From Trichosporon coremiiforme (Eukaryota; Basidiomycota; Tremellomycetes; Trichosporonales; Trichosporonaceae), in NCBI GenBank assembly GCA_039545355.1, contig BCJJ01000005.1:62001-126000 (forward strand): DNA of 64,000 bases. Reading direction: 5' to 3'. The stretch's first letter is position 1; each line of letters starts with the position of its first letter. The translations under genes and the position numbers were made by a program. Under the pieces are notes generated by a model that had not been told where the DNA came from, did not search any database, and worked only from the letters and a program-made list of their open reading frames with translations. Shown here one piece after another: positions 1 to 10,676 of this stretch.

Positions 1-577
1 TCGGGTGTTCATCCGTGGTCTTCCTTCTGTCGGGCCAGAGGAGAGACGCGAGGTCGAGGCGGCAGAACGGGCGTTCGCGCTCGAGTTTGGGGATGCAGAC
101 GACGTGACCGCCGCATGGAGCATGGACACGATCGGCGAGGACGAGGCGTGCACGCCGACGGAAGAGGATCCGCAGCCGAAACGCAGGTCGTACGTTGGGA
201 TCCAGATCCTGACTAGTGATTTGAGCGACTCGCCGTCGTCCAGCCCCCTTTCGCCCTCGAGCCCCGCGTTCGCGCCCAGCCCTCTACCAGCGTCGCCCGT
301 CCACATGGGCAAGTCGCCCCACAGCCCGCACACCAGGCAGGGCGACATGTTTGAGCGCACCCCCGGGAACCCCCTGTTCCCGTCTAGCTTCAGCACGCTT
401 TCCGTTCAGCCGACGCTGGGACCCGGTAAGGCTTGCGTTCCGTCCGGAGGATATGTGCCCGACACGAGGCGGCGGAGCCAGGACTGGAACGCGATCCGCG
501 ACAGACTGAGCGGGACGGGTCTCAGCGAGAGCGCCGTCACGTTCGTGAGCGACAGCAGTTTCAGTTTCGAGGCGTAG
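1..577 (+). CDS. 3' end of an uncharacterized Ser/Pro-rich protein (5' truncated)
   Basis: The reading frame is open from the first bases of the window to a TAG at 575-577, so only the last ~190 residues are visible and the true start lies outside. The first in-frame start-like codon is a GTG at position 5, which is not a real start. The visible part is acidic at first and then becomes a disordered Ser/Pro tract typical of fungal regulatory or cytoskeletal proteins. No domain is recognisable, so no function is proposed. The codon bias towards G/C third positions and the lack of stops support coding. Confidence 0.6.
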   Translation, partial: RVFIRGLPSVGPEERREVEAAERAFALEFGDADDVTAAWSMDTIGEDEACTPTEEDPQPKRRSYVGIQILTSDLSDSPSSSPLSPSSPAFAPSPLPASPVHMGKSPHSPHTRQGDMFERTPGNPLFPSSFSTLSVQPTLGPGKACVPSGGYVPDTRRRSQDWNAIRDRLSGTGLSESAVTFVSDSSFSFEA

Positions 578-832
578 TCGAAGCGGGGTAGCGAGGTGAG
601 GTCGCAGGCCGAGCCCGCTGCTCAAACCTTTTTGCCCCGTAGGCCGAGCGATATCGCGGCCTCTGGGTCGAGTAGTGTTGAAAAGAGCAGTGTCAAGACG
701 AGACACGAAGGCAACAAAGATAAAAGCATTGTAGTGTATTGATCAGACCCATGTATCGCGTCGTTGTTGCTCTCGCCGCGCAGATCTCAGTCGAGTCTAT
801 ACATACACAGTAATCTACATCGTACAGGGTCA

Positions 833-1965
833 CTACCACTCGTCCTCCTCGCCAATATCAATCGGCGCGTCGCCCATGTCCACGACCGCTGGCCTCTGCG
901 TTTGCCTCCTTGACGCCTCCGCCTCGGCCTCGGCGAGCGCAGCGAGCTCGTCCTCGTCCTCGTCTTGATCAGGCGCGAAGAGCGGTTCAGAGACGACACT
1001 CTTGAGACCAGGTTGCGACGCGACAATGCTGCTCTCGAGCGCGGTTATGTCGTCTGGTAACTCGTGTTCGTCGTCGAAGGCGCCGTCTAGGTCGGCATCG
1101 TTGGGTATGTCCGCGTCAGGCGTGGCGGACCGGTTGCGCCCGTAGAACGTGTCTTTCATGCCTGCGATCGAGTTCTGGGGTGGTCAGCAACGCCCTGCGC
1201 CCTGCACACTTGTGCACACTGTGCAGCCCGGTGGTCTCGCTGCTCTTCGCTGCTTCAGCGCAGAGCGAGAGTTGGGACAAGCCGACAAGCCTCGCCTCGC
1301 TCAGCGAGGCAAGAGCGACTCACGATCATCCTGTTCGTCCTGCAGACGGCCTCAACCCTGCCGATGGTATACCTGAAGTCGCCCTTGGGAAACATTCCAT
1401 GCGCCCAGACAGTGTACATGTCCATGAGCAGCGCGAGATCCTCCTTCTCGCGTCCTTTGCCCTTAACGTTCCAAGCCTTTGCGATCTTCATGAGTCTCGG
1501 CAGTCCCTGGGGCGCGAGCAACCGCTCGTGGTCGACTTTGGCCATCTTCCTGCGTTTCTTGGCCGGCTCGCCGTCCTCGTCTTCGTTTCCGCCGAAATTG
1601 AGCGGGTCGTTGTCCTCGGGCAAGGCGGAGAAGGCATTGTGCGTCAGCGGGCCGGGGCCGAGGGGATCTTGCGCCGTGAACGGGTCGTCTTCGATGTCGA
1701 TTTCGTGCCCGGCGACTTTGGCGTGCAGCTCGCCCACGCCGTGCCGGTTCGAGAGAGGGTTCAGGTGCGCGTCGACGGAGCCTGCGCGAGGGCGGGAGGG
1801 AGAGCGGCGGCGAATGCGCGAGTGGCTCGGTGAGACGGGCGAGACGGAACGGGCGGAGCGTTGAGAGGCAAGAGGCGTTGCGCCGGGGGAGAAGAAGAGG
1901 GACTCTTCCTGTGCCCGCGGAGGTGGGGAGGGAGAGTTGGCGCTGAAGAGGTCTGTCAGCGACAT
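833..1965 (-). CDS. CSM3: Replication fork protection complex subunit Csm3/Swi3/TIPIN
   Basis: Two exons, 1965-1324 and 1174-833, are joined at phase 0 by a 149-nt intron (GTGAGT donor, CCCAG acceptor) to give about 327 residues. The Swi3 domain ends the first exon at about residues 148-214. It shows the family pattern of a QGLP turn, KGKG.EKEDL, and a WAH.MFPK helix pair. This is the small partner of Tof1/Timeless, which binds RPA and stabilises paused forks in S phase. The N-terminus is Ser/Pro-rich and disordered, with a basic KKRRK stretch just before the domain that could be a nuclear signal. The C-terminal exon is acidic, ending in a DIGEEDEW-like tail, as is usual for this family. The ATG at 1965 is the first one that leaves the domain intact and follows a pyrimidine-rich leader on the minus strand. 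Confidence 0.87.
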
Positions 1966-2927
1966 GGTGCTGCTGCTCGTAGTTGGTCGAGGTTGACGTA
2001 GCGACTTGTGAGGTTTGTTTTCGTGAACAGGCGCGCGCGTGGGTGTGTAATGTTGCTGGAGACGACCGTGGGAGACATGGGACGCGTCGCGAGGTCTGCC
2101 ACCTGACGTCCATTCCTCAGCCCTCCCAGGGACACGGGCAGGGACAGGGGCAAGGGCAGGGCCAGCGCGAGTGATGACTCTGGCGTCGTCAGCATGAAGC
2201 AACGTCCGTCAAGACATCGAGACATCGAGACATCTATGCACACGACGACGACGACGACGCCGCCGCAGTTGATGACAGCTTGATTTGGCACGACTAGGAT
2301 TTCCACTCTCGGTCTGAGTATGTTGATCGGACGCACCAAGAACAGATGAGCATTCATTGTTGCACTGTTAGCCATATCGGGAAGAGGGAAGAAGGGATCA
2401 AGACATGAAACTTGCAGCGGGCGACGCACTACGACTGCACACCACCGACATCCGCACTCTCTCTCCTTGCTCTCCTCGCATCGACGCTGCCACTGACCCA
2501 TGTGCATTCTCGACCATTCCGGCAACGACGCACACCTGCATGACATGAGATGAGATGAGAGATGAATGACGCCTGACGCACCCGCACCCGCGGACGATTC
2601 ACTTCACCATGGCGCAACGCACGGGCCCCCTAGGGACCATCCCGTGCCGTACACCGTACCGTCAACGTGCATACACTACTAGACATTCTAGTCTTCCCTG
2701 CATCAGCCTACACCGGCGACACACTACTATCATTCTCGACGACCTCGCTGCTCTTTGTATCTTGTCTTCACTCTCTCTCTCTCACACACACACACACACA
2801 ACCCCAACTGCAGCACGAATCTCACGACACCATCGACTCAACCGCACGACCCTCACTCGCTTACCACCAATTCACCGCCACCACCACCCCTTCCACGCCA
2901 AACTCTATCGCTTTCCGACTTCCTTTC
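1966..2927. other. Divergent intergenic/promoter region
   Basis: This 962-bp stretch separates CSM3 (minus) from the Ser/Pro-rich gene (plus), so it should hold both promoters. No TATA box or convincing coding stretch is visible. It contains short simple repeats (gacatcgagacatcgagacat near 2215 and an acgacgacg run near 2245), plus the CT/CA tract described separately. Confidence 0.5.
2770..2802. repeat. (CT)n(CA)n microsatellite
   Basis: A run of CT dinucleotides passes directly into about nine CA dinucleotides. It lies about 130 bp upstream of the ATG at 2928, in what is probably the 5' leader or core promoter of that gene. CT-rich leaders are common in fungal promoters. Confidence 0.9.
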
Positions 2928-4565
2928 ATGGCCCTAGTCGACCAACTGCCAGGTACTCCTGGTACTCCTCGAGTCTCTGGCCTCCCAGGCCCCACCAGAC
3001 CGCGGCCAGGGCCGGCACCCTCAGTGGATATGGGCCACGCAGGCGGCATCGCGGCAGCTGCAGGCGAGCCGCTTACGACTGTCGTGCCCATCCCCGCGAG
3101 CGTGTTACGGCAGGCGAACCGGCGCGCAGTGCACCTGCTCCCGTCGCTGCAACGCCAGTTTGGGGGCGTGCCTCTCCCCCTCCGGTCGAACCACTACGAC
3201 GCCGTCGCGACTCTCGTTGCAAAGCTCGACACGGAAAACAGCCCCGCCAGGCTCGCCGCATCCACCTTTCTCAACGACCTCGTCGACGCAGACGACGCAC
3301 AGGTCACCGCAGAACGCGAAGCTGCCGCCGCCGCCGCAGCAGCCGCACAGAGACGACAAAGCGTCACGAGCCAGGCGTCGACACGCGTAATGTCCCCCGT
3401 CGAGCGCGTACTTAGCCCGACGTCGCCCCGCTCCCCCCGCCGATCCCTCGACCGCCCGCTGCGTTCCGAGACGCCGAGCGGCATCCCCGGCCCGCGCCTC
3501 ACGACGCCGACGTTTGGCACGTCTGCCGCCTCGCCAAGCGTGTCTGCCCGCTTCCCCCGCCCCTCGCCGCTCGGCTCCGGGCACGCGCGCACCGGCAGCG
3601 CAACGACGGGGCACAGCGGGCTACCCCAGCTCAAGCCTGTGCCGCTCACGAAACGCCGGACGTCCTCCGACCCGCCCCAACCGCTGCAGGAGATGCAGCC
3701 AAACGCGCCGCTGACCCCTCAGCGCGCCCCGCCCCGCCGCAAGGTCGGCGCGCATCACGCCGCCTACGCCCGCCTCATCGAGCAGCAGGAGCAGCAGGCC
3801 CAGCAGCAAAAGTCGTACGCGCCGAGCAGGATCCAGCGCCCCGCCTCCATCGCGTATCCGGCGAGCTACGGCACGCCGTCGCATATCCCAACCCCAAGCC
3901 GCCCAGCCAGCCAGCTCGACCACAGCCCGTCCCACCTCCCTCGGCCGTCGAGCCAGCTCGACTCCCACGGGTCGCACATCCCGACGCGATCCGTGTCAGC
4001 GTTCGTCTCGGCCGTCCCGCCTCCGCCGAGAGACAGTCCCCCGAAGGAGACTGCGCCGGTGCGACCAGCGTTCGAACCGACGTCGTCCGCATCCTCCGCC
4101 GCGAGCACCGTCAGCGCAACGAGTGCGGCGAGCGTCTCGAGCGGGAGCGACTACAGCGGGCACAACCGATCCCGTAGCGGGCTGGGGCTGGACACGATCG
4201 GCGAGTCGGCTATCCCCGGGCGGTGGTCGCACCTCCCCGACCCAGAGACACACCTCCTCCTCCCCGAACGGCCAACAGCAGCAGCTAGGGCGCGCATGAT
4301 CGAGCTCGGCGCGATTCTGAGCCACTTCGAGGTCGTCCGCGCACGTATGGAGACGTACCGTGGCGAGCTCGACAGTGTCCGGTCCCAACTCGGGCCGGCC
4401 ATCGATGCGCTGAGCGCAGGCTCGGGGAGCGGGTCAAGTTATGCGACGCCGACGGCCACCCCCGCACTGGGAAGCTACTCGAGACGCACGAGCATGGATT
4501 ACGACACACCGACACGACCGCCGTCGGTCAGCGCTGGCGCTGCGCGCGAGCGGACTTGGATTTAG
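2928..4565 (+). CDS. Uncharacterized Ser/Pro/Ala-rich protein with C-terminal coiled coil
   Basis: A single uninterrupted frame encodes about 545 residues from the ATG at 2928. An earlier in-frame ATG at 2667 would force translation through the CT/CA microsatellite, so the later start is preferred. The sequence is mostly disordered, with many SPxR and TPxR sites that look like proline-directed kinase targets. It has a homopolymeric alanine run of about nine residues and a glutamine-rich stretch. One ordered segment is visible near the C-terminus, beginning RARMIELGAILSHFE, which is amphipathic and probably a coiled coil. No catalytic motif is seen. It resembles fungal cytoskeleton or cell-polarity adaptors only in general composition. 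Confidence 0.65.
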   Translation: MALVDQLPGTPGTPRVSGLPGPTRPRPGPAPSVDMGHAGGIAAAAGEPLTTVVPIPASVLRQANRRAVHLLPSLQRQFGGVPLPLRSNHYDAVATLVAKLDTENSPARLAASTFLNDLVDADDAQVTAEREAAAAAAAAAQRRQSVTSQASTRVMSPVERVLSPTSPRSPRRSLDRPLRSETPSGIPGPRLTTPTFGTSAASPSVSARFPRPSPLGSGHARTGSATTGHSGLPQLKPVPLTKRRTSSDPPQPLQEMQPNAPLTPQRAPPRRKVGAHHAAYARLIEQQEQQAQQQKSYAPSRIQRPASIAYPASYGTPSHIPTPSRPASQLDHSPSHLPRPSSQLDSHGSHIPTRSVSAFVSAVPPPPRDSPPKETAPVRPAFEPTSSASSAASTVSATSAASVSSGSDYSGHNRSRSGLGLDTIGESAIPGRWSHLPDPETHLLLPERPTAAARARMIELGAILSHFEVVRARMETYRGELDSVRSQLGPAIDALSAGSGSGSSYATPTATPALGSYSRRTSMDYDTPTRPPSVSAGAARERTWI

Positions 4566-6278
4566 ATGACGGATGGCTTGCATTGTACTTGTTTAATGGC
4601 ACTTATGACTCGCAGTGTACGACGCGAGACACTGGTTTGGCAACTAACTGTCGAACACTCACGGGCAGGGAATGGTCATGACAGGCGGCGATCGCTCTCC
4701 CAGGATGTCTCAGCCACAAAAAGACGGCCAGCAATCGGTACCGGCCATGTGTTCGGGATTGGGAGCGGCGCATCCGCGTGGGATGGCCTATCGAGGCTGA
4801 CACTCGGCTTGGCGTCCTGAACAGTCAGTGGTGAAGTGCGCTAGCGACAGAGAAAACTCTACCTTGTCGCCAAGAGCGAGTGGTAGAACCGCTAACGGCA
4901 GTTGCGTCAACTCATGGGGACCGGTACGGTGTGCAAGGTCGTTGGGGAGGTTATGGCGAGCTAGATCATGGGGAAAGATATGGTATCAGTTTCAGTTTCC
5001 GGCTCCGGCGATTTATATATATATAAGTGAGGGGAAGTGCTCCGTATCGCGCGCGTGTTCGCTCTCGCCGATCTTGTCACATCGCCCTCGTCCTGCAAAC
5101 CCTGCAAACCTCCCAACTCACCATGGCCCGCCGCTCGCTTCTCGCTCTCTTCGCCGTGCGGTAACATGAATGCCGTTCATGGTGGCAAGACAGGGAATAC
5201 CCGGCCTCGCAGCCGCTGTTCTCGTCCCACTCGAACACGGTGTCGGCGCTCGCCATGTGTTTTGTTTTCGTTTTGCCCATGTCCGCAGACGAGGCGGCCG
5301 TCGTCCCAGACTGTACGGACATTGTGTCTCCAGACAGAATGCAGTTCTGCATTTCTGCATGTACGTGTGGGCTGTGGGCTATGATGCAGGCGGGGGCGCG
5401 GAGGGCGGAGGGCGGAGATGAGGGCGAAGGCGGTGGTGGGAAGCATGCCGAATGCTTTGAGGTGCTTGTCAGTAATGTGAGCTGTTGGGGGCACTACCTC
5501 ACAGGCTCATCTTGGCGTAGCGTCATCTGACCGCGGAGACGGAGTGCAGGAGACCGTCGCCGAGCACCATGTGCTCCGGTGCCACACACTCTATCGCTGT
5601 CATGCCAAGACTAGTAGTCGCGCAGCAATCACGGGCTGGCTCCACATAGCCACGCATAAGCGCACTGGCAACTAGCGCTCGCAACTGTCAACTGGCGCTC
5701 TTCGCCTGGGCATCGGAGGCGCGGACATGGCGGAAGCATGGATGAGCGACGAGCGGATCGTCTGCCCCGCTCGCCAAGATCCGTGACGCACTAGCTCGCT
5801 GCTGAGAGACGGCTGGCTGTCGGCTCCGAGGCAACCGACTGCGCACGGTTGTTGACGGGTATTGCAGTTTCGCAGTTGGACAGCATCTGCAGTAGCACAG
5901 TGGCGGATCTGCATCGCCTCTCATGACCTTGCTTCGAATGCGCACGGCTTCCCGCCCTCTCGACTTGTGCGGTGCGACGTAGAGAGTCGAAGCAAACAAG
6001 AGCGGCGAGAAGCAAAAGAGTGTGCGTCAGTAGAGAACCACCGGCGTCGACTACGGTTTCAGCCTTTCTTCTGCCCCGTTCTGCCCCGCGCTGCTCCGTG
6101 CGCACAGGCCGGCGTTTCCTACCCAGGTCCGCCCAGGTCCGCAGCGTACGTTGCATCAGTAGTGTCGGCAGTGACCACCCCGCAACGAGCGACGTCACGA
6201 CGCGCAGTATGCAAACATGTAGCGGCGCTTCCACCCTCCCCGCAACTGGAGCAGCGGCTGTCGGTCATCGAGGGGGAT
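4566..6278. other. Gene-poor interval
   Basis: No ORF here has convincing protein character. A strong TATA-like run lies at 5012-5026 on the plus strand, followed at 5123 by an ATG with a hydrophobic, signal-like start (MARRSLLALFA) that hits a stop after 13 codons. This could be the first exon of a small secreted protein, but no continuation fits in phase convincingly. The part after about 5860 is open in the frame of the next gene and may include its true 5' end. Confidence 0.4.
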
Positions 6279-7463
6279 ATGAGTAGTCTCCAACGCGCGC
6301 TCAAGGCGCACCAAGCTCGTTTGGACGGTCTGACCCGCGATGTCGGCGAATTAACTGAACGGAGCGAGAGGGAACGCGATATCGCGCGAGACATAGGTCT
6401 TCGAGCTCGCGAACTCGGCGAACTCGGTCGGCAGCGCGAGCCCATTCCTCTCGACACCTCTCCGAACCATAACCACGATCGTGGACGAGGTCGTGGTGGT
6501 GTTCAGAGGGGAGAGGAGGGAAAAGGGAAGGAGCGAGGCGACGAACGAGGCGGCGAGCGAGGCGGCCGGGGCCAGCAAGAGGAGGAAGGGAGCTGGGGCG
6601 ACGACAACTGTGGCGTCTGGTCCGTCGATCCCGCCTCCGACTCGGTGTACGGCGAGCAACTCGGTATTGGCGACGTTGTGCGTGGTCCTGTTCACAGTCG
6701 CTCTGCCTCCGAGACCGCACACTCGCGCTCAGCTTCGGTGGGATATGACCTGACCTCGGTCTCTGACCCGGGGCACGGCTCCCCCTCGCCACACTACGGG
6801 CCGGGTGTGTGTTGTACCGCTGTCTCTCGCGGCTCAGCCGCCAACAACTGCCCCAACGATCCCTTGGCTCACTCGCGCAACAACTCGCAGAACTCGCCCT
6901 ATGAGTTTGGAACGAGCACCGGCACAGCCGTGGAGGGGCATAGAGAGTATAGAGGGTGTAGACCCACGACCCCGGGGTTTGACGACATCGAGGTCCTCAC
7001 CCACAGTGACCCGTTTGCCGCCCCTCTCGCGGCTGGTGTAGTTGGTGCAGCCGGTCTCGGGGCCAAGCGGGCTGGTCTCGTTGGTCCGCCGATGCACAGC
7101 GGGCCACGGCCGGGAGACATTCTGACACCGCCGGCCTCCCACACTCGCTCGCCCTACACCCCTCCTCCCACCTCACACGCCCACACACCTCCCGATGCGC
7201 CCAGATCCGACACCCGCGCCGACGTCGACTCTCCCTCCGACTCTCTCCGAGACCGCCGCCAGCTGCGTCAGCTCGAGCAACGCCTGGCCACACTCGAGGC
7301 GCACATCGGCCGCATGCCTGGCCAACCAGCGAGTGAACCGAGTATGGACCAGCGTCTTGTCCGACTCGAGATGAGCGTAGGACAGCTTGTCGAGAGTAAT
7401 GCTCCCGGCGCGCCGGCTGATAGTACGTACGATCCCATTTACGACAGTGTGTACTACAATTGA
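6279..7463 (+). CDS. Uncharacterized protein with two related coiled-coil segments
   Basis: The frame is open from about 5862 but contains no ATG before 6279, so either this ATG is the start or an upstream exon has not been identified. Just before 6279 the frame reads LEQRLSVIEG, which belongs to a heptad pattern. Near the C-terminus a very similar segment, LEQRLATLEAHIGRM, recurs. This internal repeat suggests the first coiled coil truly begins upstream and the start given here is too short. The middle is low complexity: a Gly/Arg/Glu-rich block, then Ser/His/Pro-rich stretches. About 394 residues follow the ATG. No family is recognised; an oligomerising scaffold is a guess. Confidence 0.5.
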   Translation: MSSLQRALKAHQARLDGLTRDVGELTERSERERDIARDIGLRARELGELGRQREPIPLDTSPNHNHDRGRGRGGVQRGEEGKGKERGDERGGERGGRGQQEEEGSWGDDNCGVWSVDPASDSVYGEQLGIGDVVRGPVHSRSASETAHSRSASVGYDLTSVSDPGHGSPSPHYGPGVCCTAVSRGSAANNCPNDPLAHSRNNSQNSPYEFGTSTGTAVEGHREYRGCRPTTPGFDDIEVLTHSDPFAAPLAAGVVGAAGLGAKRAGLVGPPMHSGPRPGDILTPPASHTRSPYTPPPTSHAHTPPDAPRSDTRADVDSPSDSLRDRRQLRQLEQRLATLEAHIGRMPGQPASEPSMDQRLVRLEMSVGQLVESNAPGAPADSTYDPIYDSVYYN

Positions 7464-7654
7464 GGGCTGGGCCCCCACATGCATTCCTGTGATCAGTCGT
7501 CAGCGGGCATAGTACAGTCAGTAAACAGAGTGTGGTCCACTTCTCATACATGCTAATGTTCTTGTCTATACGTTTTTTGCTTGATGGCGCTTAATGACGG
7601 CGGCGCGCGGCAGCACACAGATCGCTCCGACGCCTTTGGTTTTGGCACCTCCGC

Positions 7655-9165
7655 TTACTCGCTCTTCTTCGCCTTGTTCGCCTCCGACGCCAAACGGATA
7701 GCCCACGTGAGCTCGTACGACTTTGCGGCGTCCTCGAACGACGAGAGAATGTTGGGCTCGGGCCCGTCCTCGATCGCGTCGATGAAGGTCGAGATCTCGG
7801 AGAAGAACGGGTCGTCGTCCGTGTAGTGGTGGCGCTCCTCGACGTCGGCGCCGGGGCGGCGGACGAAGAGGGTCGGGTTGTTGTACGGGTCGGTCAGGCG
7901 CATGAGGTACCCGTCTGCCCAGACCTCGAGCTCGCAGAAGTACTGGTCGCCCTGGAGCGAGACGGCGTGCTGGAACGTGCCGACGGCGCCGTTCGTGTAC
8001 TTCCAGATCGCGCTCGTCAGACGCGGGATGCGCTCCTCCTCGGGAATCTTGGACTCGTCGATGGGAATCTTGGACAGCTGGCCGGGGGCTTCGTACCACT
8101 CCACGGCGCGCGCGTCGATCGAGTCCATGTCCACGTCGCCACCAAAGTAGCGAGACAGGTCGCAGAAGTGCGTGCCCTGCTCAATGACGGGGCCCATGTC
8201 GATCGCCTTGTTCCACCAGGCGGGCTTGGCGATGGCCTCGTACGCACAGGACTGTCAATCAGCGGGTGTGTCGCAAGGGACAGTGTGGTGACTACCAGGG
8301 CGAGCTGCCGGGGCGCGACGCTCGCCCCGATCACCGTGCACCGAGCGGGTGACTCACGTAGCGGGCGTTGGTCGCCATGACGGTCAGGTTGTTGTCGTGG
8401 ATGATCTGCTTCATCTTCTGGACGCAGCGCAGGTAGCGGAGCATGTAGCCCACGGACACGACGTTGCCATTCTTAAGGAGCGACTGAGCAACCTGCTTTG
8501 CATCATCGACGGGACAGGTTCCGACGGGCTGGTGGAATCAGCGGCACGTTCGACCCTTAAGAACAACTCACCTTCTCGATGAAGTAGGGAACGGTGGGGA
8601 ACAGCTTGATCAGAGTGAGCTCGAGGTCCGTGCCCTTGGTGACGCCTCCGCGGTATGCTGGCGGGCAGCCGACGACAATGGCGCGGGGGAGCGTGTGCTT
8701 GCCAGCCTGGAGGGCGGCGTAGTACTCGTCGACCGTCTTGTAGACCTGGCAGTCCTTGTACGCCGACACGACGAAGGATTTGCACTTGTCAGCGAGGACG
8801 GCGCGGGCGCGCTCCGTGTTGGGGTCGATGAGTGCGGCGACCTTGAGGCGGGGGCCAAGCTTGTGCTCGAAGCGGAAAGAGTGGTTCCAGGGACCCTCGT
8901 CCGAGCCGAACATGATGTTGCCTGCGCCAACCATAACGATGGAGAAGTCAGAGCCGGGCTCGGGCAGGGGGTAGGACGAGATACCACGGGGTGTCTCGGG
9001 GTCGAAGGCGGGGGGCTCGGGCTCGTTGTCATCCTCGATGGCAGACTCGTTGTTCTTGGGGTCAGAGGTGGTGAGGGAGAGAGACGAGGTCATGCCGAGG
9101 ACCTCTGTCCAGGGGGTGGAACCGCGGCGCTTGCGGGCGGCGGGGGGAGCGGTGGCGTCTGTCAT
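7655..9165 (-). CDS. Gfo/Idh/MocA-family NAD(P)-dependent oxidoreductase
   Basis: Three exons, 9165-8572, 8528-8358 and 8251-7655, join at phase 0 (introns of 43 and 106 nt with GTGAGT donors) to give 453 residues. After a disordered N-terminus there is a Rossmann strand-turn (IVMVGAGN, near residue 95). The family EKP motif is rebuilt exactly across the first splice junction (Glu197-Lys198 | Pro199), which strongly supports the gene model. A conserved EQGTHFCDL segment follows in the C-terminal half, in the position of the family's catalytic His/Asp region. These enzymes oxidise or reduce sugars, inositols or diols with NAD(P); the substrate cannot be told from sequence. The C-terminus (KKSE) carries no peroxisomal signal. 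Confidence 0.85.
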
Positions 9166-9589
9166 TGTGAGGGTGAAGATGAGGGAGAGGGTGCTGAGGG
9201 GGGTTTTAGTGTGAAGAGAAAGAGGGGAGGATGGAGGATGTGGTGTTGGGAAAGTGAACGAGTAGATATAATTCATATGCCAGCAGAGCAGTGACGTCCG
9301 CCCTGTAGGGGTACGGTGGAGGAAGCTGGTCGGTACAGTATTACGTACGGCTCAGTGAATATCTTAGTTGGCTTTTTTTGGCCATTGGCTTGGTCCCCTT
9401 CCCCACTGGCCCCCAACCCCACACCGTACCGTACACCGTCCATTGCCGCATCTGTCCGTCCGCATCTCCATCTCCACACGTCCGCAGCATTTTGAAGCTT
9501 TTTCATCACATCCCAGTCGCAGCCGACACCCCGACAACATCGACACCTCGACTACACCGACACCCCGACTCCACGCCCTCCAGCAAGAC
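9166..9589. other. Divergent intergenic region
   Basis: This interval lies between the oxidoreductase (minus) and the tentative gene at 9590 (plus). It is rich in CCCC and CACA tracts near 9400-9560 and has no clear TATA box. Frames run through it only because they are GC-rich and short. Confidence 0.4.
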
Positions 9590-10553
9590 ATGACCTCTCT
9601 CCCATTCGCTGCGCCCGCAGGGCTGCCCAGTGCGGCGCACGCCGCTGACGCGCCAGACTCTGGGACCTGCAGGGTACGGCACAGATAAGCTAAGCTTATC
9701 GGCGAATAACCAACCCGTGCAGTGCTGCTTATTCTACGGCATGCAATCAGTCATCGCGCGAACGCCAAACGCCATCCTGGTTCATGCTTCTCGAAACATC
9801 GAAACATCGATGACTGCGACGTCTCCGATGGAGGCGCTCAAAGCGCCTTCTGCCAGCCACACTCCCTTCTCTCAAGCTTTGTCGCACCTGACTGTTCCCC
9901 TGCCATCTCGGTCAATTGTTAGCTCTGTTACCTCTGTTTTCAGCCCGAGCCGCAGAAAATCACAGGCGATAAACTCGAGCTCGAGCTGGAGCGCTTCCGC
10001 CGCAATAACATGCCAACGTCACGTCAACAGGCCCACGATCAGCGCTGCCCACTCCGGAGATGAAGTGTAGGAGGGTTCACATCTTTGGATAACTGGGAGC
10101 CCCCTCGCGAAACGAGATGCCGAACATGCGCATGTCCGTACTATCTACACTGACACTTTGACATTGACAGCCAGCTGTGCTTGACTGCGATCCTTCCTCC
10201 GGCCCTATGGAGAAAGCGGTGGTTAAGCGTGACGACGTTAACGTGTTCGGAACCACCTCTGAATTCAGAGGCACAGTAAGAGAATGCATGACAAGATACT
10301 GTACCTCGGTAACGGAATCCCGTTCCGTCAGTCAAAATCGGTGACCTCTTCTCACCTGATGGTCTCGAACGTGCATGGGGGGTATGATGTGACTGAGCTG
10401 CATGTGCCGGAGGAGTGGATGCGGTGGGATGATGAGAGCGGAAGATGGCTGCTGTCCGAGGACGACGAGAGCGATGAGAGTGATGACGACGACCTAAGCG
10501 GGAACGGTGCCGAGCCGGGAACGAGTCGCTGCGGTGTAGCCGCCTCATTATGA
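9590..10553 (+). CDS. Tentative four-exon gene, acidic C-terminus, unknown function
   Basis: A consistent model joins exons 9590-9673, 9723-10064, 10171-10275 and 10332-10553. All four are phase 0, with introns of 49, 106 and 56 nt, giving about 250 residues. The last intron has a good GTAAGA donor, and the preceding acceptor follows a CTGAC branch-like sequence; the donor at 10065 (GTGTAG) is weak. The last exon is the most protein-like: it contains EEWMRWDDESGRWLL followed by an Asp/Glu/Ser-rich stretch. An alternative reading uses a ttttcag acceptor at about 9944 and another frame. No family was recognised. Confidence 0.35.
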
Positions 10554-10676
10554 GCCAACATTACCTGTATTGCTGCGCGCTACTCAACGTGTATCATGGG
10601 CACGTGAAAGTTCATACCAGACTCATATATAACTACCATTGTCCTCAGATCGTCCATCTTAGCGTCTACGCGGCAT

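Noticed and set aside
121..4215. Shared DTIGE motif between the first partial gene and the 2928-4565 gene
   Set aside because: Only five residues in disordered context; too short to claim relationship.
5123..5530. Possible small secreted protein after the TATA run at 5012-5026
   Set aside because: The signal-like start stops after 13 codons, and no intron joined in phase to the downstream frame (5240-5530) with good splice sites; kept only as a note.
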